From the NCBI GenBank assembly GCA_012845835.1, contig JABAKD010000011.1, forward strand, positions 6,324,381 to 6,388,380: a stretch of 64,000 bases of DNA, written 5' to 3'. Each line of letters opens with the position of its first letter. Positions within the stretch are counted from its first letter, which is position 1. Shown here in pieces: positions 1-12,515 of this stretch. A program made the translations under genes and the position numbers. The notes under the pieces are model-generated. The model ran no database searches. It was given only the letters and a program-made list of their open reading frames with translations, and was not told the DNA's origin. This DNA comes from Undaria pinnatifida. Its lineage: Eukaryota > Sar > Phaeophyceae > Laminariales > Alariaceae.

Positions 1-1127
1 TTTCCTAGCGCCGGGCTACGCCTGTGTTCCCCACGCCGATTGACTCCGTCGCTACCACTCGCAGTACTCCTCTAAGGGAGCCCACCTTTGGTGCAAGGGA
101 GACGATGGGTTATGGCGGCTTGGAAAAATCAGCGCGAGCACTACCGAGGACAAGGTATACCTGGTCCGCTTTCTGGACGACCCGGGACCGATTAAACTTC
201 CTCTTCCCCCGGCGCGCTACACGACTTCGACGGGAGCCGTACGAATCTCTTCGTGCTTGCAAGTTCACATCGCCAGTGCGTTTCCTCGGGGAATCCAACA
301 TAACAACGTAGATGAATCTCGAGGCGCGGCCGTGGCTAGTTGACTTCCAAGTCGCCACCGCTCCTTGACAGTTCTTCAAGTTTTGGGGTTATGAGGTTTG
401 AGTCTGTCTTTGGGTTGTTCGTAGTAGTGTCTTGAGGGTCTTTCCATTTTTGTTTTCTTTCTGTCCTGCCGAACCCCCTGCTCAGTGCCGGGCCAGGGTT
501 CGGGCAAAACGCCGCTATCTGAGGCGCAAGGCTGTCGCTTTTTCGTCATTGTCCAATTTCGCCCTGCCGACGCCCTCCTCAGCCTAGAGCTGGGTGGCGA
601 CCAGGGTACCCTGTTCGCGCGTAACGTGGTACAGGGCTATGTACGGGTCTGTGTGTCATATTTTATCTTTTGTGTGTTGTATTTGTTCTACTTTGTTTGA
701 TCGACTAAAAACTTCCCGCCCTCGCGGGGCTGTAGGTGTTGCCACCTTCCATCCCGGGTATTTGCCTTTTCCTCGTCTAACCCCCCGCCTTGCCGATGGC
801 CCGCGGGAGTTTTTTCGCATGACTTCTCCCTTGTGTTAGCGCCTGTGTTCCCCTCCATATGGACGAGGGCTCGCCTTGCCATGGTACCTTTTCTGTGGTT
901 TGTTTGACGTAGAGCCTTTCCTGCCCCCCCCCGCCACACCGGCGGCACACGGCAGGTTTTTGATGGGTGACTTTTGCCTTGTTGTAGGGTCTGCGTTTCT
1001 TTTAACTGCTTTTCTTCGCTTGTTCCTGGCTCCATAGCCAGACGGTTAGAGGTGTGGGAGTGGGTTTTGAGGAGCCGCATCTTCGACTCATGGTCTAGTT
1101 CGTAGAACCGGAGTTTCCCCGAATCTC
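1..1127 (+). mobile_element. 3' internal tail of LTR element II, interrupted by the nested LTR-1 element
   Basis: This stretch ends with a segment around 1064-1126 (AGCCGCATCTTCGACTCATG and following) that recurs in inverted form at about 59510-59570, there directly continued into an LTR. Here the continuation is found only after 11766, so the 10.6-kb LTR-1 element has landed inside this tail. The first 300 bp contain a short coding-like trace that loosely resembles the C-terminal end of Ty3-type pol; the rest is T/C-rich and non-coding. The element looks broken and old. Its 5' part lies outside the window. Confidence 0.55.
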
Positions 1128-1516
1128 TGTAATGGAGTGCCCTCCTTACAAGGATAGTTTATAGATTCGACGTGAAACCATGTCATGGTTGAGGTGAAAC
1201 CACGTGACATTAGATGTCACATTCACGTCAACGGCATCATAGATGGGCGATAATGTAGGTGACGATGATGGGACAAGCAGGACGCCCCACATCTCACTAT
1301 CTGCTCTACCTGCTCTACTTGCTCTGCCCTGCGCCACCGTGTGCCAAGGGCCTATGTTGTCTGTCTCTTAGAGTTCAATGTAGAGGAAATAATGTATAAG
1401 CTTTGAGTCTATCCAGCGAGCCAGGAGGAGAGACCAAACAAGGGCACCGGAACCCATGAGGAGCACGCTTCCCAACACCGACCAACCACGCATCCCCCAC
1501 TCGGAGTACCACTACA
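1128..1516 (+). repeat. 5' LTR of LTR-1 element (389 bp)
   Basis: Starts TG and ends CA, and is repeated at 11408-11766. It carries about 30 bp (around 1213-1242) that the other LTR lacks. Confidence 0.85.
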
Positions 1517-1518
1517 AT

Positions 1519-1536
1519 TGGCGTCGTCGGCAGGAC
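1519..1536 (+). other. Primer-binding-site candidate of LTR-1
   Basis: TGGCGTCGTCGGCAGGAC begins two bases after the LTR end. It starts with TGG, the complement of a tRNA CCA end. Close variants occupy the same position in three miniature LTR elements and beside LTR-B in this window. Confidence 0.6.
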
Positions 1537-4500
1537 ACACAGCGACGACTACCACAGCGTGTATCGCCGAAGCGGCACCCATCAGGCCAGTGCCGCGGTG
1601 GTTACCGAATACCATGCCACCGCGACTGCAGCCCTTTGTGCCCCACCCCCCCCATCTGAGCCACGACTACCGTCCCAACCGACACGTTGCTGCTCACATC
1701 CCAACCCCGGCTCCCATAGCCGCCCACCCCACGCGGCGGCGTCTATCACCACAACGGTTCAAAATCGCCCGCCCATCACCGCGCTTAACCCCCTGCGCCC
1801 AATCGCCCCTGCTTTTGTTTGCTGGTACTTGCTCACAACTGCATCCGGCGCGCCCACGGTCTCGACCAGGCGGCACCCAAAGACACCCCTGTCTGCGGTA
1901 ATTTTTTTTTTTTTTTTCGGTTATTGGCCACGTCGTATCTACCCAACTACGACTCATGTCGGCATCGTTAGACGCTCCGTCTGCGGCAATCTGCCGGTTC
2001 GGTCTATTTCCTTGAAATTCTGACCCCCTCCCGCCGCTGCTACAGTTGTCCAAACGGCCTCAGAGCCGCCAAACCAACTTTATTGCCGCATTGCCCTACA
2101 CGCCCCAAGCACCAGCCCCCAAAAACGCCGCACGCACCCCCCCCCCCCGCATTACCTACTCCTCGGGTCAAGACCACCGTTCTTCTCCGACTACCATCTA
2201 CACCACCATTCTTCTCCGCCTACCACCTACATCACCGATATTGACCGTTGTAACAGCGACAGCAAGGTCGCCCAACGACGCAGACGCCATCCTATCCGTA
2301 GTGGCCGCGACGGCGGTCGCGACCACCCGGATTGTGACGCCCACGACGCCTGCGTCCCCGTCTCACGAACCGCAAAAAGTGGTGGCTCGCAACCACCACA
2401 TATTGCGATACGGGACACAACCTGCGACGAGCATCATCGTCAACTACTTGGCCATCGAGTACCACTCCGCTGGCTTTCGGGCGTTCTCCCTGACGTCTGC
2501 ATCGTGCCGGCGGCACTCTCCCACTGTAGCAACACCGCTACGCTTCTGGCGCGCTCAACCCAGGTATGGGCATACTTCAGGATGTTGGTTTTTACTTTAG
2601 GTACTTACGGAAACGTGCGGACTATACACCCGGCGCCATCACCCAGCAATAACCCGCGACAACCAGTGCCGCTCGTTGTAAATTCCGCGGCAACTATTTT
2701 TTGGGTCGAAAGCGCCATGATCGCCTTTCTTCCTCGGGCAACTGCTGCGACAACGACGACAACATCGGCAGCAACAGCGTGGCCGGCCGATACCCATTGC
2801 GGCAAAAATCCCTAAACGCTACACGCTGATCAACCGATACAGCACTGCCAGCACCAGGCCATCTAATCGCGGGACGAGGTTCCAGCTTCAACTTTGAAAG
2901 AACTAGCTCCACCCCCGCCCCCGCCCCCCAACAATTTCCCCCCCCCGCCAAGCCCCATACATGTGATATCGCTTGTCCAAGCCTGATCCCCTTGTTCTAG
3001 CGATGGTCTTGAGGTGTGGGTGCGAGGAGGCCAAGACGTCGAGCCTTACTGGGATGCTCCACTCGACGCCTTCCACCGATGAGCAACGCTACTTGCCGGG
3101 AAGACCACGGCTACCAGCGGTTCCGGAATACAGCACGAAACTTCTGCTTCCACTTCTGGGCCATCGCATCCTGAGCCCGCCTTGCCTATTTATCGGCGGC
3201 TCCACCCGCGCTCGTCCTAGGACGTGCGCGTTTTTCAAGTGCCAGCGGTGGGCCCACGAGCGACGGGTTCCCACTCGCTGCCCCACGGTGTTGACAGCAC
3301 CACTGCCCCTGGGCCCAAGGGACAGTCCCGTCATGACGACGGAAGACTCGCGATCATAGTTGACCAGGATATGCCCTGAGCCCCCTGCCCCGTCTTCCCC
3401 GCAACTCTTGTGGATTGCGTGGACACGGACCACAGGTACGGCATTTCCTAGCGAGTTTCATCCTGCTCATCCAACGCCGCTTGGAGACAGGACCCCCAGG
3501 GTATCTTCGCCCCGGTCCTTTAAACGCCACCCACGGAGACCCTCCCAGGGCCTCGGTGATACAATACCGAGACTCCCTTTGCGATCACGCGGACCCAGAT
3601 GCCCCTGTTCACTAGATGAGCCAGCTGCACCCTCGCCATCGCCACGCGACAGTCTTACAGACAGCCGCACTTGACCACTGCTTGGCGGCTCACCGCAGCC
3701 AGCCTACACCAAACTACCTCTTCTGGGATGTTCAACCTTTAGCATTGCCACCCTTCTGGATTCTTCTTCTACGGGTTTTTCTTATCACCGTGTGGAGTAG
3801 TTTCCGACATCGCCCGATACCGACATTTTGAGCGACACCACGACCCCTCAGCTCTCCCGGCTTCGACCAAGTATCGGAACCGTTCCTACGACCAGCCATG
3901 GACATTGGTTTCGAGGCCAACAAACGCCGGAGCTCCTTCATTACCTACCTGGGACAATGGTTCCGAGGCCGACAAACGCCGGAAACTATTCCCGTACCAC
4001 GACCCAACGACCCTCGACATCTACCACCGCCCTCCCAGTTCGTATCTCTAGCTTCGGCAACGGTACACCCGAGACTCGCAATCCCATCCATAGGCAGAAG
4101 CAATAACCGCTGTATTCGGTTGGCAGCCGCCTTTTCCCCCTAACCCGCCGCGTTGCAAACGAGTCATCCCCTTTCGGTCTCGGCATTTCTCACCGAACCC
4201 TCCTACTACCGACCTCGTTCCGACCCTTTCCAACGCGACAGAACAACTCTGCCGCGCCCGCGCCTTCAATGCGACCGGTTTCCACGGAGCACCTCTGTCC
4301 TGGCCCCCTCCATTGCCACCGAGGCGCACCTGCCGAATACCCCATGCCGTTCTCCACCCCGACGTGTTACCACAGAGCCGCCTTGCTCCGGTCTCCGCCG
4401 ACCATCTGGAGGAAGCAACCGCCCTCCTCAAGGTCTGGTTAGTTCTCATTTTGACAAACGTTGGACCCCCTACCGCCCCCTTTTCACGGCTACCCTGGCC

Positions 4501-4974
4501 CAAACCATCCCGCCTATACCAGGCCTACAACGGTACCTCCCGGCCAGCTTTTCCGTTTACCCACCAGCGTGCCCTGGTTTCCCCAACCACAACAAACCCA
4601 CGGTTTATCGCTCACGACCCAGCTCTTTAGCTACCCCCCCACTAACCGGATCCTTGCCACCAACGACCCTTCAGCTTTCCTCGACGACACAACCACGTAG
4701 GACCCCGACTGATTCTGCTTCCGTTGCCAGTGAACACCGAACAGTCCCCCTCCAACCCAACGGTCACGAATCCCCATCTGACACCAATACCGCTACCCCC
4801 CTTTTGCCTCAACAACCCTGTGGGTTCACCACCTGAACCTAGGCAACCCATACCCGTCCCTGAAGGCACCTCTGTGACGCCACTTTCGCCCCCCCCCCTA
4901 CCCTAACATTCCTATAGGTTTACCATCTGAACCTGTGGTTTTGTTCTTTTCCGGTTATGACCTCTCCGAGCCGG
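1537..4974 (+). other. A/C-rich non-coding interior of LTR-1, first part
   Basis: The + strand is strongly C- and A-rich with few G. Open frames here are short, overlapping and Pro/Thr-rich, and several frames are open at once, as expected from base composition alone. No gene is supported. Confidence 0.6.
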
Positions 4975-5375
4975 GCATCGGCTTGGGTGGGCTCGTTCCC
5001 CCGTCCCTCCCAACCCACCACCACATCCCGCCGCTCCCATTTTCTGAGTTGGAGTTAATTTTTTTCCGGGCATGAGCGTTTCGAACCAAGTAGCGGTTTG
5101 GGTGGGCTCGCTACCTCTTCTCTACGACCCACTTCTACCATTCCACTGCCCCCTTTTTCCGAGTTAGAAATCGGGCCCTTCCACGGCCTCTTCGCTGCCC
5201 TCGTCGAAAGATGTCAGCATCCCATCCCGGGTTTCGCTTTGGGTGGGCTAGTTCCCCCTCCCTTTCGACCCACCATCACCATCCGCCCCCATCCACCGGC
5301 GACGCGCAAACCGTGCACCCTTCCTGTTAGGTATTGACTTGGGTGGGCTCAAACCCTCTCCCTCCTGCCCCATGC
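4975..5375 (+). repeat. Decayed tandem repeat, four units, inside LTR-1
   Basis: The core TTGGGTGGGCTCG recurs near 4983, 5097, 5247 and 5338, each followed by a C-rich stretch with ACCCACCA-like sequence. Spacing is irregular, about 90-150 bp. Confidence 0.6.
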
Positions 5376-5782
5376 ACCACCACGTTTCGCTGGAAATACT
5401 TTCGGCAACTCACCGTTGCGGACCATACCAAAAAAAAAACGTCGACCCCCCTTCTCTGCGCCAAAACCTCTGGCGGGTCTATTTCGGCCCATGACATCGC
5501 CTCCGGTTCGCTAGCTAGCTCCGAGAAAGGCGCCGAGGACGCTGGCGCTCCTCCTGGATCGGCTTTCAGGCCGTCCTTCGTTCTCCCCAGCGCCCACCAT
5601 TGGCGCATCCCTTCTTGGCCCTCCTCATCCTTCGTCGGACCATTATTTTCCCAGAGCCGTCATCGCTCCACAGCCGCCGCTGGAAACTGTGGACTGCCCT
5701 TTCGACTACGGTTTTTCTCGCCAGTACCTGTGGCTACACTTCCAAGATCATCGACCCCCCACCACCACCGCGCGAACACCGC

Positions 5783-6140
5783 GACCAGAGCTCCATCGCC
5801 ACCTGAGCTTCGTCGTCACCTGAGCTTTGCCACCAGAGCTCCATCGTCACCTGAGCTTCGTCGTCACCTAAGCTTTGCCACCAGAGCTCCATCGTCACCT
5901 GAGCTTCGCGACCAGAGCTCCACGTTCACCGGAGTTCCACGTTTCACCAGAGCTTCGTCGTCACCCGAGCTTCAAGACCAGAGATGCACCTTTTTCAGAG
6001 CTCCATCTTTGACAGAGCTTCGTCGTCACCTGCGCTTCGCGACCACAGCTCCTCCTGCACGAAGATTCGTCGTCACCTGTCGTCATTTGAGCTTCGCGAC
6101 CAGAGCTCCACCTTTGTCAGAGTTCCACCTTTCACCTGAG
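5783..6140 (+). repeat. Minisatellite of ACCAGAGCTCC / CACCTGAGCTTCG units inside LTR-1
   Basis: Short units of about 12-24 bp (CATCGTCACCTGAGCTTCG, CCACCAGAGCTCC) repeat more than ten times with substitutions. One reading frame through it gives repeated SPELRRHLSFATRAP, which explains the 372-codon open frame across 5334-6452; I treat that frame as repeat-driven. Confidence 0.65.
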
Positions 6141-6225
6141 CTCCACCTCCGTCTTCCGCGACTTCTTCATTCGATGTCTTTCTCCTTCAAGCCACTACCA
6201 ACGTCAAGGCAACCTTTTCTTTTTT

Positions 6226-6495
6226 GGCCACTACCGCCGGCCCCGGCGTCGTCGCCACCATCTACTCCGACAATCTGGGAATTATTTCACCGACTTCTGC
6301 AGCCATGCACCGATGGGCCTGCCGCTTCAAACGGCTACCAGCGGCGAGGCGCCTTCTCCCTGGCCACTACCACCGACTCCGGCGTCATCGCACAGTCAGC
6401 GCCGACCAGCTGGAATATATTTCGCCGACTCCTGCAGCCACCGCGCCGGTAGGTTTGCTCCTTCAGTCCGCTATTAACCGCCCCGGCGTCATCGT
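6226..6495 (+). repeat. Two-unit tandem repeat, period about 136 bp, inside LTR-1
   Basis: GGCCACTACCxCCGxCxCCGG at 6226 recurs at 6362. Both are followed at similar spacing by ATTTCxCCGACTxCTGCAGCCA. Confidence 0.55.
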
Positions 6496-7604
6496 CATCG
6501 TCGGCAACGTCGCGCCTTCTCTACCGCCTATTCCAGCAACCACGCCGTCATCCTTGCTGCGTAAAATGCTGCCTCCAACACCACGAGCACCGCAGGCATC
6601 TCCACTGCCCCACTTCAAAGGACCACTACAACGTCAACGCTTGCGCCCACGTGTACGCTGCGGAACACGCACATTCCACCGCCACGTACGCTATCCGCCA
6701 CCTTCTTCAACCAACCATGTTGAGCTACTATAGCCTCGTCTTCTTCCGTCACAGAGCTCCTACCGCATCGTCCGCGAGCACCCCGTCCTCACTGGTTCGT
6801 GCTCGGAGCTCTTCAACGCGTTTTACTGGATCATCATCCGTCTCCAGCGCTCCTACAACATCTTCCGCGAACACCACGACGTAACTGTCTCGCGATCTGA
6901 GCGCTTCAGCACACCATAATACGACCACCAGCCGCTCTTTATCGGATTTTTCTTCAGACCCTACACCATCCGATTCCAGGATCAACCTACGGCGTGTCTA
7001 CTGCACATCTCCGCGGAGCACCATCTACGGATCGGCGTGTCTACAACGCCACGCGACAGGGATATCTGCAGCCAGGGTATTATCGCGTTGAGTCGCACTT
7101 ACCCTATTGCCTTGTTGCCCCTCCCCCTAACCATGTTTCTTGACTTCCTTCTTGAGTTTTTTCTCATGGGATTTGTTTTGTGCGCATTGGCTTTTTGATT
7201 TTTTCTTTTGGGTTTGATTTTGTCGTGAAGTTAGTTTCAAGGTGCCTCTTCTTTGCCTTGACCTTTAGGGTTGTCACACTTTTGACCAGCACGTGTGTTC
7301 GCGTGCTTGCGTCGGTGTGCTACCCTGACGTTTCGGGTTGTCCCGCTTTTGACCAGCACATATGTTTGCGTACTTGCGTCGGTGTTCTACCCTGACCTTC
7401 CAGCCTCTGATTTAGCTGGCTCCATTTTCGTAACAGGCCGAAAATTTATGACAATTCCGTCTTCCTGTTTGTGCCGGTTTAGCCTGCCCCGTTTTCGTAA
7501 CTTGGCTCAAACCTGCCGTGTTTTCGTTTCCTCCCGTCGGTTTAGCGTACCCTTGTTTCGCTGTCCGCGAATCCGCTGTGGTATTTTTTTTTGTTGGCCT
7601 TTCT

Positions 7605-7945
7605 CTTGCTTTCTGCACTACGTACGAAATAGGTGCATATTTGGGCATCGTATTGTCTCCAAAACCTCTGTGGTTTGCCTATCTTGGCTATTCTTCTGCT
7701 TTTTGCACTACGTACGTCATAGGTGCTTATTGAGGCGTCGTATTTGGATTCTTACCGCTGTGGCATATACGTCTTAGCCCTTCCTCAACTCTTTGCACTA
7801 CGTACGTCATAGGTGCTTCTTGAGGCGTCGTACTTTTTTTTCTCTTACCACTGTGGTATACCTGGTATGTGCTCTGGCCCTTCCTCTGTTTTCTGCACTA
7901 CGCACGCTGTAGGTGCTTATTGAGGCGTGCTGTCCCCCTTGTTTG
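7605..7945 (+). repeat. Four-unit tandem repeat, period about 95 bp, inside LTR-1
   Basis: TTTGCACTACGTACGTCATA followed by GGTGCTTATTGAGGCGTCGTA recurs near 7612, 7704, 7793 and 7893. The middle two units are most alike. Confidence 0.75.
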
Positions 7946-10696
7946 CGTCATATCGCCCTGCACAAGTCCCCTCTTCTCGATTGGACATCTAAGTGCTTTC
8001 GCGTATGTCTTCCCCGATTTTTCGTCGCTTAGCTTTCAACAGGATTGGCTCTATAGTAGGCCACATTTTCAGAGTTTCACGACATCAACTTTTTGCTAGT
8101 ATTTTCGGGTCCGTCGTTTGTTGACGACCCCCCCCCTCTAGGCTTCTTTATAATATCAACCCCCGAAACCATGGTAGTTTCGCTTGATCCCCATTAGCCT
8201 GAACTTCGCTTGCACGCTGTGCATGCGCCCCGCTAGCATTATTAGAGTTGTACGTGATTTGCCCCCTCCCTCCGTCAGGCTTGCGGTATCAGCCCGCGAC
8301 ATCGTAACAGTTTTGTCTGATTCCTTCTTAGCCGAGATATCGTCTGCACCATGTGCGTGCTCGTTCACAGAGTTTCTGAGCCCTCCGTTGCGTTAAGACC
8401 CCGTTTTTACCGCTCTCATGGTATGAGTTTGAAAATAATATCGTGCTAACTTGGTTTTTCTATCTTGGTGTTTCCTCCCCCCTGCACTATGTGCCGGATG
8501 GGAACGTACACCCCCTCCCCTCTGCAGTGTGTGCATTTTCGGAACGTATTTCCTCCCGACTCTGGCATTCGTACTTTTTCGGAAATTCTACCTTCCGCGT
8601 TCGCATCCATGCAACGCGGGTATTATTAGTTTATCTTTCTTTTTATTTTTGGACGCGCTTGCTCCTTAGTGGTTATCGCTGTGCGCAGCTAGCGACCGAC
8701 CGTAGTAGCCTTCTCTCCTTTCTTCTTGGAGAATTTGTTCGTGAACGCTTAGTGCGCGTATTAGCTTTGGACCCTACTGTCTCAGCACAATTCTACCTGG
8801 TAGTTACCAGTATCGTCAGTGGCATCGCCTCGTGGCTCCCCAAAGTACCCCCTTGCAGTCTGACTATCGTTGAGGCTCCAAAACCGTTTTACCGTAGTAG
8901 TATGCCTTCTGTCTTATTTGCCGCATTCAAAGCATGGCATTTGTTCGTTTTTCGGTGATCTTCATGGGCGCCTTGATCTTGAATTTGTGCCCAAGTTGTT
9001 TTACTTTTCTACAGTACGACGAGTGTTCGCCTCTGTGCTTTTGCTTCCGCCTTCTACCGCCGATGTAGCCTGCCCACGTTTCGTGCATACCGACGAACCA
9101 TGGCGTTTCCGAACCATATCGTGGTTTTCCATCGTCTCGATTTCACCTCGCCTTATGCGATTGGCGACAACATAGATGCTTCCCGCGTTATCTCTCTTCG
9201 TTTTTCCTGAGGCATTACCTCCTCTCTTGTTGCTGTTGAACTTTCCCTGCCCCTTGGCATACTTCACTTTTGTTGTTGGACCTTTCTCGATTCTTGTCGT
9301 ACTTCCTCCCACCACTGACGTCACTGCATTTTAGCCCCAACTCCTTGGTATTACGGCATTCCAGCTATTGCTACCGTCTATGGTCCCATGTTGTCGACCA
9401 CTGGCTTCACATTGAGAGCCCCCCTTAGGTTCCACGTTAGCGGTCCCGTGCTGACTCTCCAGCCCATCTGTCGGTTCTCTTTGGCTTCTACATTCTTGTT
9501 TGGTTGTACCTGCCCCCAAGAGCCCCTTGCTGTCGGGCTCCGTTCTAACCTTGTAGCCAGCGGATCTATTGCCCTGGACCGCTATTTCTTACCTTTTTCT
9601 CGGCACCCCTACCCTGGCTTTGCAGCCAACAGGTCTTGTTTCTCTCGACCACTTTTTCTTGGGTTTTTTTCGGCATACCCGCCCATAGGGTTCAACTACA
9701 CCGACTGTGCAGTCCACAGGCCGCCCCCTCTTGGCCCCCGTTTTGCTCTTGGTTTGTTGGCGTACTTGTCCCATCGGTCACATGTTTCGACCCCTGTTTG
9801 GCTTCGCTGCCAATTTAGGCTTTCCAAGTTGACCCCCTTTCGTGTTGTGTTTTCGGCGAAATCGTTTTCGGAGAAATTCCTTCGCTACGTACCTAGTGTT
9901 GCTCGTTTTCTTGAAGTAGCCTTTCAAGGTCCCTTTCTATGGACGCTCCTTCTTTTTGTCAGGCTGCGGCACGTTGCTCTGACACGATTTGCCTATTTCC
10001 TGTTCTTCCGTGCATTTTTCTCGGTCATCTTTTTAGGGTTGCTCCACTTTAGCGACTCCGTGTTCCCGACGTATAGTACCTAGCTGCGGCTTTCTTCATA
10101 TTGTCTTCTCTGTTCCCTACGTTCTTTCTGGAGCTAGACACTTCCAGCGCTGCTTTGAGCTGAACGAGTATCTTCGTGTTGACCCCGTTTTTGGCTTGCT
10201 TTGTTATGGTTGAATAGCCTCGCTACGTTTGCTGGCATTGTTCCCGTTATTTGTTAGCCTCCCAAGGGGTCATATGTCGACTCTCTTTCCGGATTCCGAT
10301 AGTACCTTCCGTCTTTCTGTGTCTACGTTTCAGTTTCGTCCTTGTTTGGGTATTGCTTTGGCTAGGAGACCTCACCACTTATCTCTTCCCGTTTTCCTGG
10401 TACTGTACCCAGACAGCTTCTTAGGGTACTCCACTGTTGCCCCCCCCGGTTAAGCTTTCCGGCGTATCACACACGCCTCCAGTACCACCATTTTGGTGTT
10501 GTTTGTGTCACTGTTTAGATGTTGTCTTTCTCTGCGTTTCGACGATTTGTTTTGTTCGCCTCGGTTTCCCGTTCTAGAGTTCGACCAAGGGCCTTAGTTC
10601 GACCAAGGGCCTTATGCTAGCCTCCTAGGTCCCATATCACGGCCCCTGTGCTTCCGTTACACCTCAGCGTACTGGTTCTTTATTGTTTTTCCTTAC

Positions 10697-10960
10697 GACC
10701 AATCAATGGTCCCACGTCAACCTTCCAGATCCAACCTTGCGGACCCTGACATTATTTTAGTCACTGTTCTTTGTTTTCTCTTGTTTTAGGCTCTTTCTCT
10801 TCTGCCTTTCGAGCAATGGCCCGACGCTTGCGTACTTCTTCGCGTCTTGGTTGATTCTCTTTCACCGTCCAACCGATGGCCCCACGTCAGCTGTCAGCGT
10901 CCAACGTAGCGGACTCTGATGTTTTTTTAGGCAGTGTTTTTTTATTTCTCTATTACCTTC
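10697..10960 (+). repeat. Diverged two-unit repeat inside LTR-1
   Basis: ATGGTCCCACGTCA and about 70 following bases near 10705 return as ATGGCCCCACGTCA near 10875, both running into a GCGGACxCTGA block and a T-rich tail. Confidence 0.55.
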
Positions 10961-11407
10961 CGGCAAACAAATCGACCGCCCGCCCGCCCGCCCGCCCCTT
11001 CGGCACTACGCTTCAGGCCATAAACTCGTCTGGCCTCCACAGCGTGACATGTATTCCCTTCTTCTCTTCTGACTTGGTTTCCGCGTCTACATCTTCTTCT
11101 TTGACTCCCTTCGCATCCTTGCGCTCAGTGGCCGCGCCCTTCGTGTTTTCGTAGGCCGATTGCTACTGGTATACCGTAGGTACATACTCTTTCTCGAGCT
11201 CTCACGGTTGTGAGCTCCATCATAGGGTTGTATATCTTGCAATGAGGCGTTTAAGTCTCATTATTACGAGGTGTGGGGGAATTTATAGCCTCATTTTCGA
11301 TTGTTTCGAATAGCCGCATCTTCGATCCCCTTTCCAATTCTGGATGTTTTGTTGACATCCTTTGATTGGCAGGTGATCTGCATCTACGACTATTCAGGGT
11401 GGTCTAG

Positions 11408-11766
11408 TGTAATGGAGTGCCCTCCGTAGAAGGATAGTTCATAGATTCGACGTGAAACCATGTCATGGTTGAGGTGAAACCACGTGACATTAATGGACGA
11501 TAATGTAGGTGACGATGATGGGACAAGCAGGACGCCCCACATCTCACTATCTGCTCTACCTGCTCTACTTGCTCTGCCCTGCGCTACCGTGTGCCAAGGG
11601 CCTGTGTTGTCTGTTTTTAAGAGTTCAATGTAGAGGAAATAATGTATAAGCTTTGAGTCTACCCAGCGGGCCAGGAGGAGAGACCAAACAAGGGCACCGG
11701 AACCCATGAGGAGCACGCTTCCCAACACCGACCAACCACGCATCCCCCACTCGGAGTACTACTACA
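11408..11766 (+). repeat. 3' LTR of LTR-1 element (359 bp)
   Basis: Direct repeat of 1128-1516. It is preceded by CAGGGTGGTCTAG, very close to the CAGGGTGGGCTAG that precedes LTR-A at 11809 and LTR-D near 59465. This suggests a shared polypurine-tract-like end of the internal region in related families. Confidence 0.85.
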
Positions 11767-12078
11767 TTTCCCACATTTCTGCCTATGCGACCCATCAGGG
11801 TGGGCTAGTGTTAAGATACGGCCTCGAAAGGCCTGTAATTATCCGAATTTGAGACCATTTGGATGTGTTTCGTATGATAAGGTTGGCGTTTTTCATTCGG
11901 AAAAGTAAGGAAATAGATCGGGGGCACGTGCCTCCTATCTCAGAAGCTATCCGGGGCTCTGGTGGAAACGAATAAAGCTACGTCTCTACGAAGGAAACGA
12001 AAGTGAGTACTCTCCGAGGACCTGCTCAATTGGCAGACCTGTAGGGGGCACTCTGTGTCCTCCACCTTTAATTTAACA
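11767..12078 (+). mobile_element. Rest of element II tail plus its 3' LTR (LTR-A, 11809-12078)
   Basis: Bases 11767-11808 (ACATTTCTGCCTATGCG to GGGTGGGCTAG) continue the element II tail interrupted at 1127. LTR-A then starts TGTTAAG and ends TTAACA, 270 bp. A clearly related sequence lies inverted at 21841-22128. No second LTR-A is seen to the left within the window. The element is broken. Confidence 0.65.
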
Positions 12079-12345
12079 CCATAACTTAATATGCCAAGAG
12101 CAAAAATTGAAAGTTGTAACTACCGTTTTTGTGATCACCGTGTCGAGATACGTCGAAATCCGCACAGATATTGTGTTCGTACTGAGAAAATGCAACATTT
12201 TCCGCACGAATTGTTCTGAAATCTCCCGTAATTGGCCGGAAAATATGTCGAAGTTGGCTCAGGTAGTATATCGTATTAGTCACCCAAGTACTAATGTACT
12301 ATTCACCCAAGCGGCGCGGTATAACTCACCCTACAAACTCTAAAC
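12079..12345. other. Unclassified spacer
   Basis: A/T-rich sequence with no ORF I can support and no copy elsewhere in the window. Confidence 0.4.
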
Positions 12346-12515
12346 ACACACCCATGTAATATATACCTGGTATAGGACGCGTGCTATGCACGATAAAGGT
12401 GAAACCACGTTATTTCTGAGGTTCGTTCCTACACACCCATGTAATATATACCTGGTATAGGACGCGTGCTATGCACGATAAAGGTGAAACCACGTTTTTT
12501 CTGAGGTTCGTTCCT
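12346..12515 (+). repeat. 84-85-bp tandem duplication at the end of a MITE copy
   Basis: ACACACCCATGTAATATATA followed by CCTGGTATAGGACGCGTGC and the first bases of the MITE interior occurs twice back to back with almost no difference. The duplication spans the MITE terminus and its flank, so it happened after insertion and recently. Confidence 0.8.

Larger units (their letters stand above)
7100..11160 (+). other. T/C-rich non-coding interior of LTR-1, second part
   Basis: From about 7.1 kb the composition switches from A/C-rich to T/C-rich. Predicted peptides become Phe/Leu/Ser-rich with no conserved motif. Apart from the tandem repeats listed separately I see no gene. Confidence 0.55.
1128..11766 (+). 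mobile_element. LTR-1 retroelement, about 10.6 kb, probably non-autonomous
   Basis: Two direct repeats beginning TGTAATGGAGTGCCC and ending in ACTACA flank about 9.9 kb. A primer-binding-site candidate follows the left LTR, giving + orientation. The LTRs differ at roughly a dozen positions plus one indel of about 30 bp, by eye about 96% identical, suggesting a moderately young insertion. The interior has no recognisable gag, protease, RT, RNase H or integrase. It is instead A/C-rich up to about 7.1 kb, T/C-rich after that, and full of decayed tandem repeats. This resembles a large retrotransposon derivative (LARD) more than a coding element. The flanks rejoin to match the 59-kb copy of element II; the target duplication is imperfect (TCTC / TTTC). 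Confidence 0.8.

Noticed and set aside
5334-6452. 372-codon frame inside LTR-1
   Set aside because: Driven by the minisatellite and low-G composition; no gag-like or other motif.
7605-7945. CRISPR-like array
   Set aside because: Units are about 95 bp apart, diverged, few in number and inside a eukaryotic retroelement; no cas-like genes.
9388-10083. 231-codon frame in LTR-1
   Set aside because: Phe/Leu/Pro-rich translation of T/C-rich DNA without motifs.
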